NCBI RefSeq assembly: GCF_001936615.1
Contig: NZ_MLBF01000032.1
Coordinates: forward strand, 1-54,623
DNA: 54,623 nucleotides
Origin: Desulfosporosinus metallidurans
Lineage (GTDB): Bacteria > Bacillota > Desulfitobacteriia > Desulfitobacteriales > Desulfitobacteriaceae
Direction: 5' to 3'
Numbering within the stretch: position 1 is the first letter of the stretch; each line of letters starts with the position of its first letter. The translations under genes were made by a program, and so were the position numbers. Shown piece after piece: positions 54,203 through 54,623 of this stretch. The notes below the pieces were generated by a model. That model was given only the letters and a program-made list of their open reading frames with translations, was not told where the DNA came from and did not search any database.

Positions 54203-54623
54203 TTAGTTCAAACGTATAATAGTAAATTGAGCTCCTACGGATGGAGATAAAGCCAATACCGCTGAAATAAGCGAGTTATTCCGCAAGGTAATCAGGTCCC
54301 CAGCTACAAGGGATAAAATAGCCTGACCAGCGATTTCTCCAACACTTACTAGAGCGGGAACTGGTGTGGATGCATCTACCGTTCCATTTACTGTTAGTGC
54401 GAATGAAGCATTCAGCCCAGCCGTGAAGCTTACGCTGTAAAATATCTCGTAAATACCCGTAGTAACAACAGTAATCGTGGTTGATCCAGCGACGTGTGTG
54501 ATATTCGTCAGAGGACCATTATCACTAAATGGTACATCACTACCGCCAGCGATTGTCGCATTCGCCAAGATAGCAAGGTCGTATACATAACCAAAGCTAG
54601 CTAGTCCTGACCCGGTTGGGCCT
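54203..54623 (-). CDS. BclA-like collagen-tail protein, 5' end beyond window
   Basis: The frame is open from the right edge. The first codons read GPTGSGLASFGY, the end of a Gly-X-Y collagen repeat. The rest is a ~125-residue jelly-roll C-terminal domain (TIAGGSDVPFSDNGPLTNIT, GIYEIFYSVSFTAGLN to GAQFTIIRLN) like that of BclA exosporium trimers. In spore-formers such proteins coat the spore and are O-glycosylated. The internal ATG at 54568 is not the true start. The neighbouring glycosyltransferases are plausible modifiers. Confidence 0.88.
   Translation of the reverse strand, partial: GPTGSGLASFGYVYDLAILANATIAGGSDVPFSDNGPLTNITHVAGSTTITVVTTGIYEIFYSVSFTAGLNASFALTVNGTVDASTPVPALVSVGEIAGQAILSLVAGDLITLRNNSLISAVLALSPSVGAQFTIIRLN

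Noticed and set aside
1..54623. CRISPR arrays, tRNA or rRNA genes
   Set aside because: I saw no regularly spaced repeat-spacer arrays and no cloverleaf or rRNA-like stretches on either strand. The only short periodic repeat is the transposon-end array.

Overview
The window looks like the chromosome of an anaerobic, spore-forming, acetogen-like or sulfur-respiring Firmicute, probably close to Desulfosporosinus/Desulfitobacterium (inference). The reasons are corrinoid methyl-transfer genes, a T-box leader, a glmS ribozyme, the cdaA-cdaR-glmM-glmS block, a sigma-54-controlled molybdoenzyme of the tetrathionate-reductase type and a collagen-like spore-surface protein. Most genes lie on the minus strand.

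Left part (1-13.8 kb): a corrinoid one-carbon cluster. It holds a UroD-type methyltransferase, a corrinoid protein, an MtrH/AcsE-type pterin methyltransferase, a RamA/RACo-type ATP-dependent activator, a GntR/HutC regulator, a second corrinoid protein, two MFS carriers, a soluble chemoreceptor-like protein and several small unknown genes. Two strong promoters (TTGACA-17-TAATAT) are each followed by a TGTATATACA-like palindrome, probably the GntR operator. Bases 369-2270 hold a decayed, rearranged near-copy of parts of the same cluster, joined to a broken PucR-type regulator.

Middle part (13.8-30 kb): trpBA follows a tryptophan T-box (specifier UGG) and a consensus promoter that starts exactly where an RND efflux gene has been cut off. 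Then come a compressed MFP/RND pseudogene, a broken cysteine synthase and a ttrBCA-like operon. That operon has a perfect -24/-12 promoter and two palindromic enhancer sites, and upstream lie genes for an NtrC-type regulator, a histidine kinase and a lipoprotein binding protein.

Genomic debris and glmS (30-41 kb): a stretch of pseudogenes contains a broken TnsD/TniQ gene, an IS1182-IS66 chimeric transposase and, 33 bp past the glmS stop codon, four ~20-22 bp direct repeats ending in a terminal TGT. I read this as the corpse of a Tn7-like transposon still sitting in attTn7. Next come glmS with its ribozyme, glmM, an FAD oxidoreductase, cdaR (YbbR) and cdaA, linking amino-sugar and cyclic-di-AMP synthesis.

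Right part (41-54.6 kb): DUF1786, DUF362-ferredoxin and PIG-L deacetylase genes, a secreted CAP-domain protein, then a sugar-nucleotide and glycosyltransferase cluster (2-epimerase, GT2, epimerase/dehydratase, nucleotide-sugar dehydrogenase, two GT4 paralogues, methyltransferases, GT2-TPR). It ends at a BclA-like collagen-tail protein that runs off the right edge. The glycosyltransferases may decorate the spore surface (inference).
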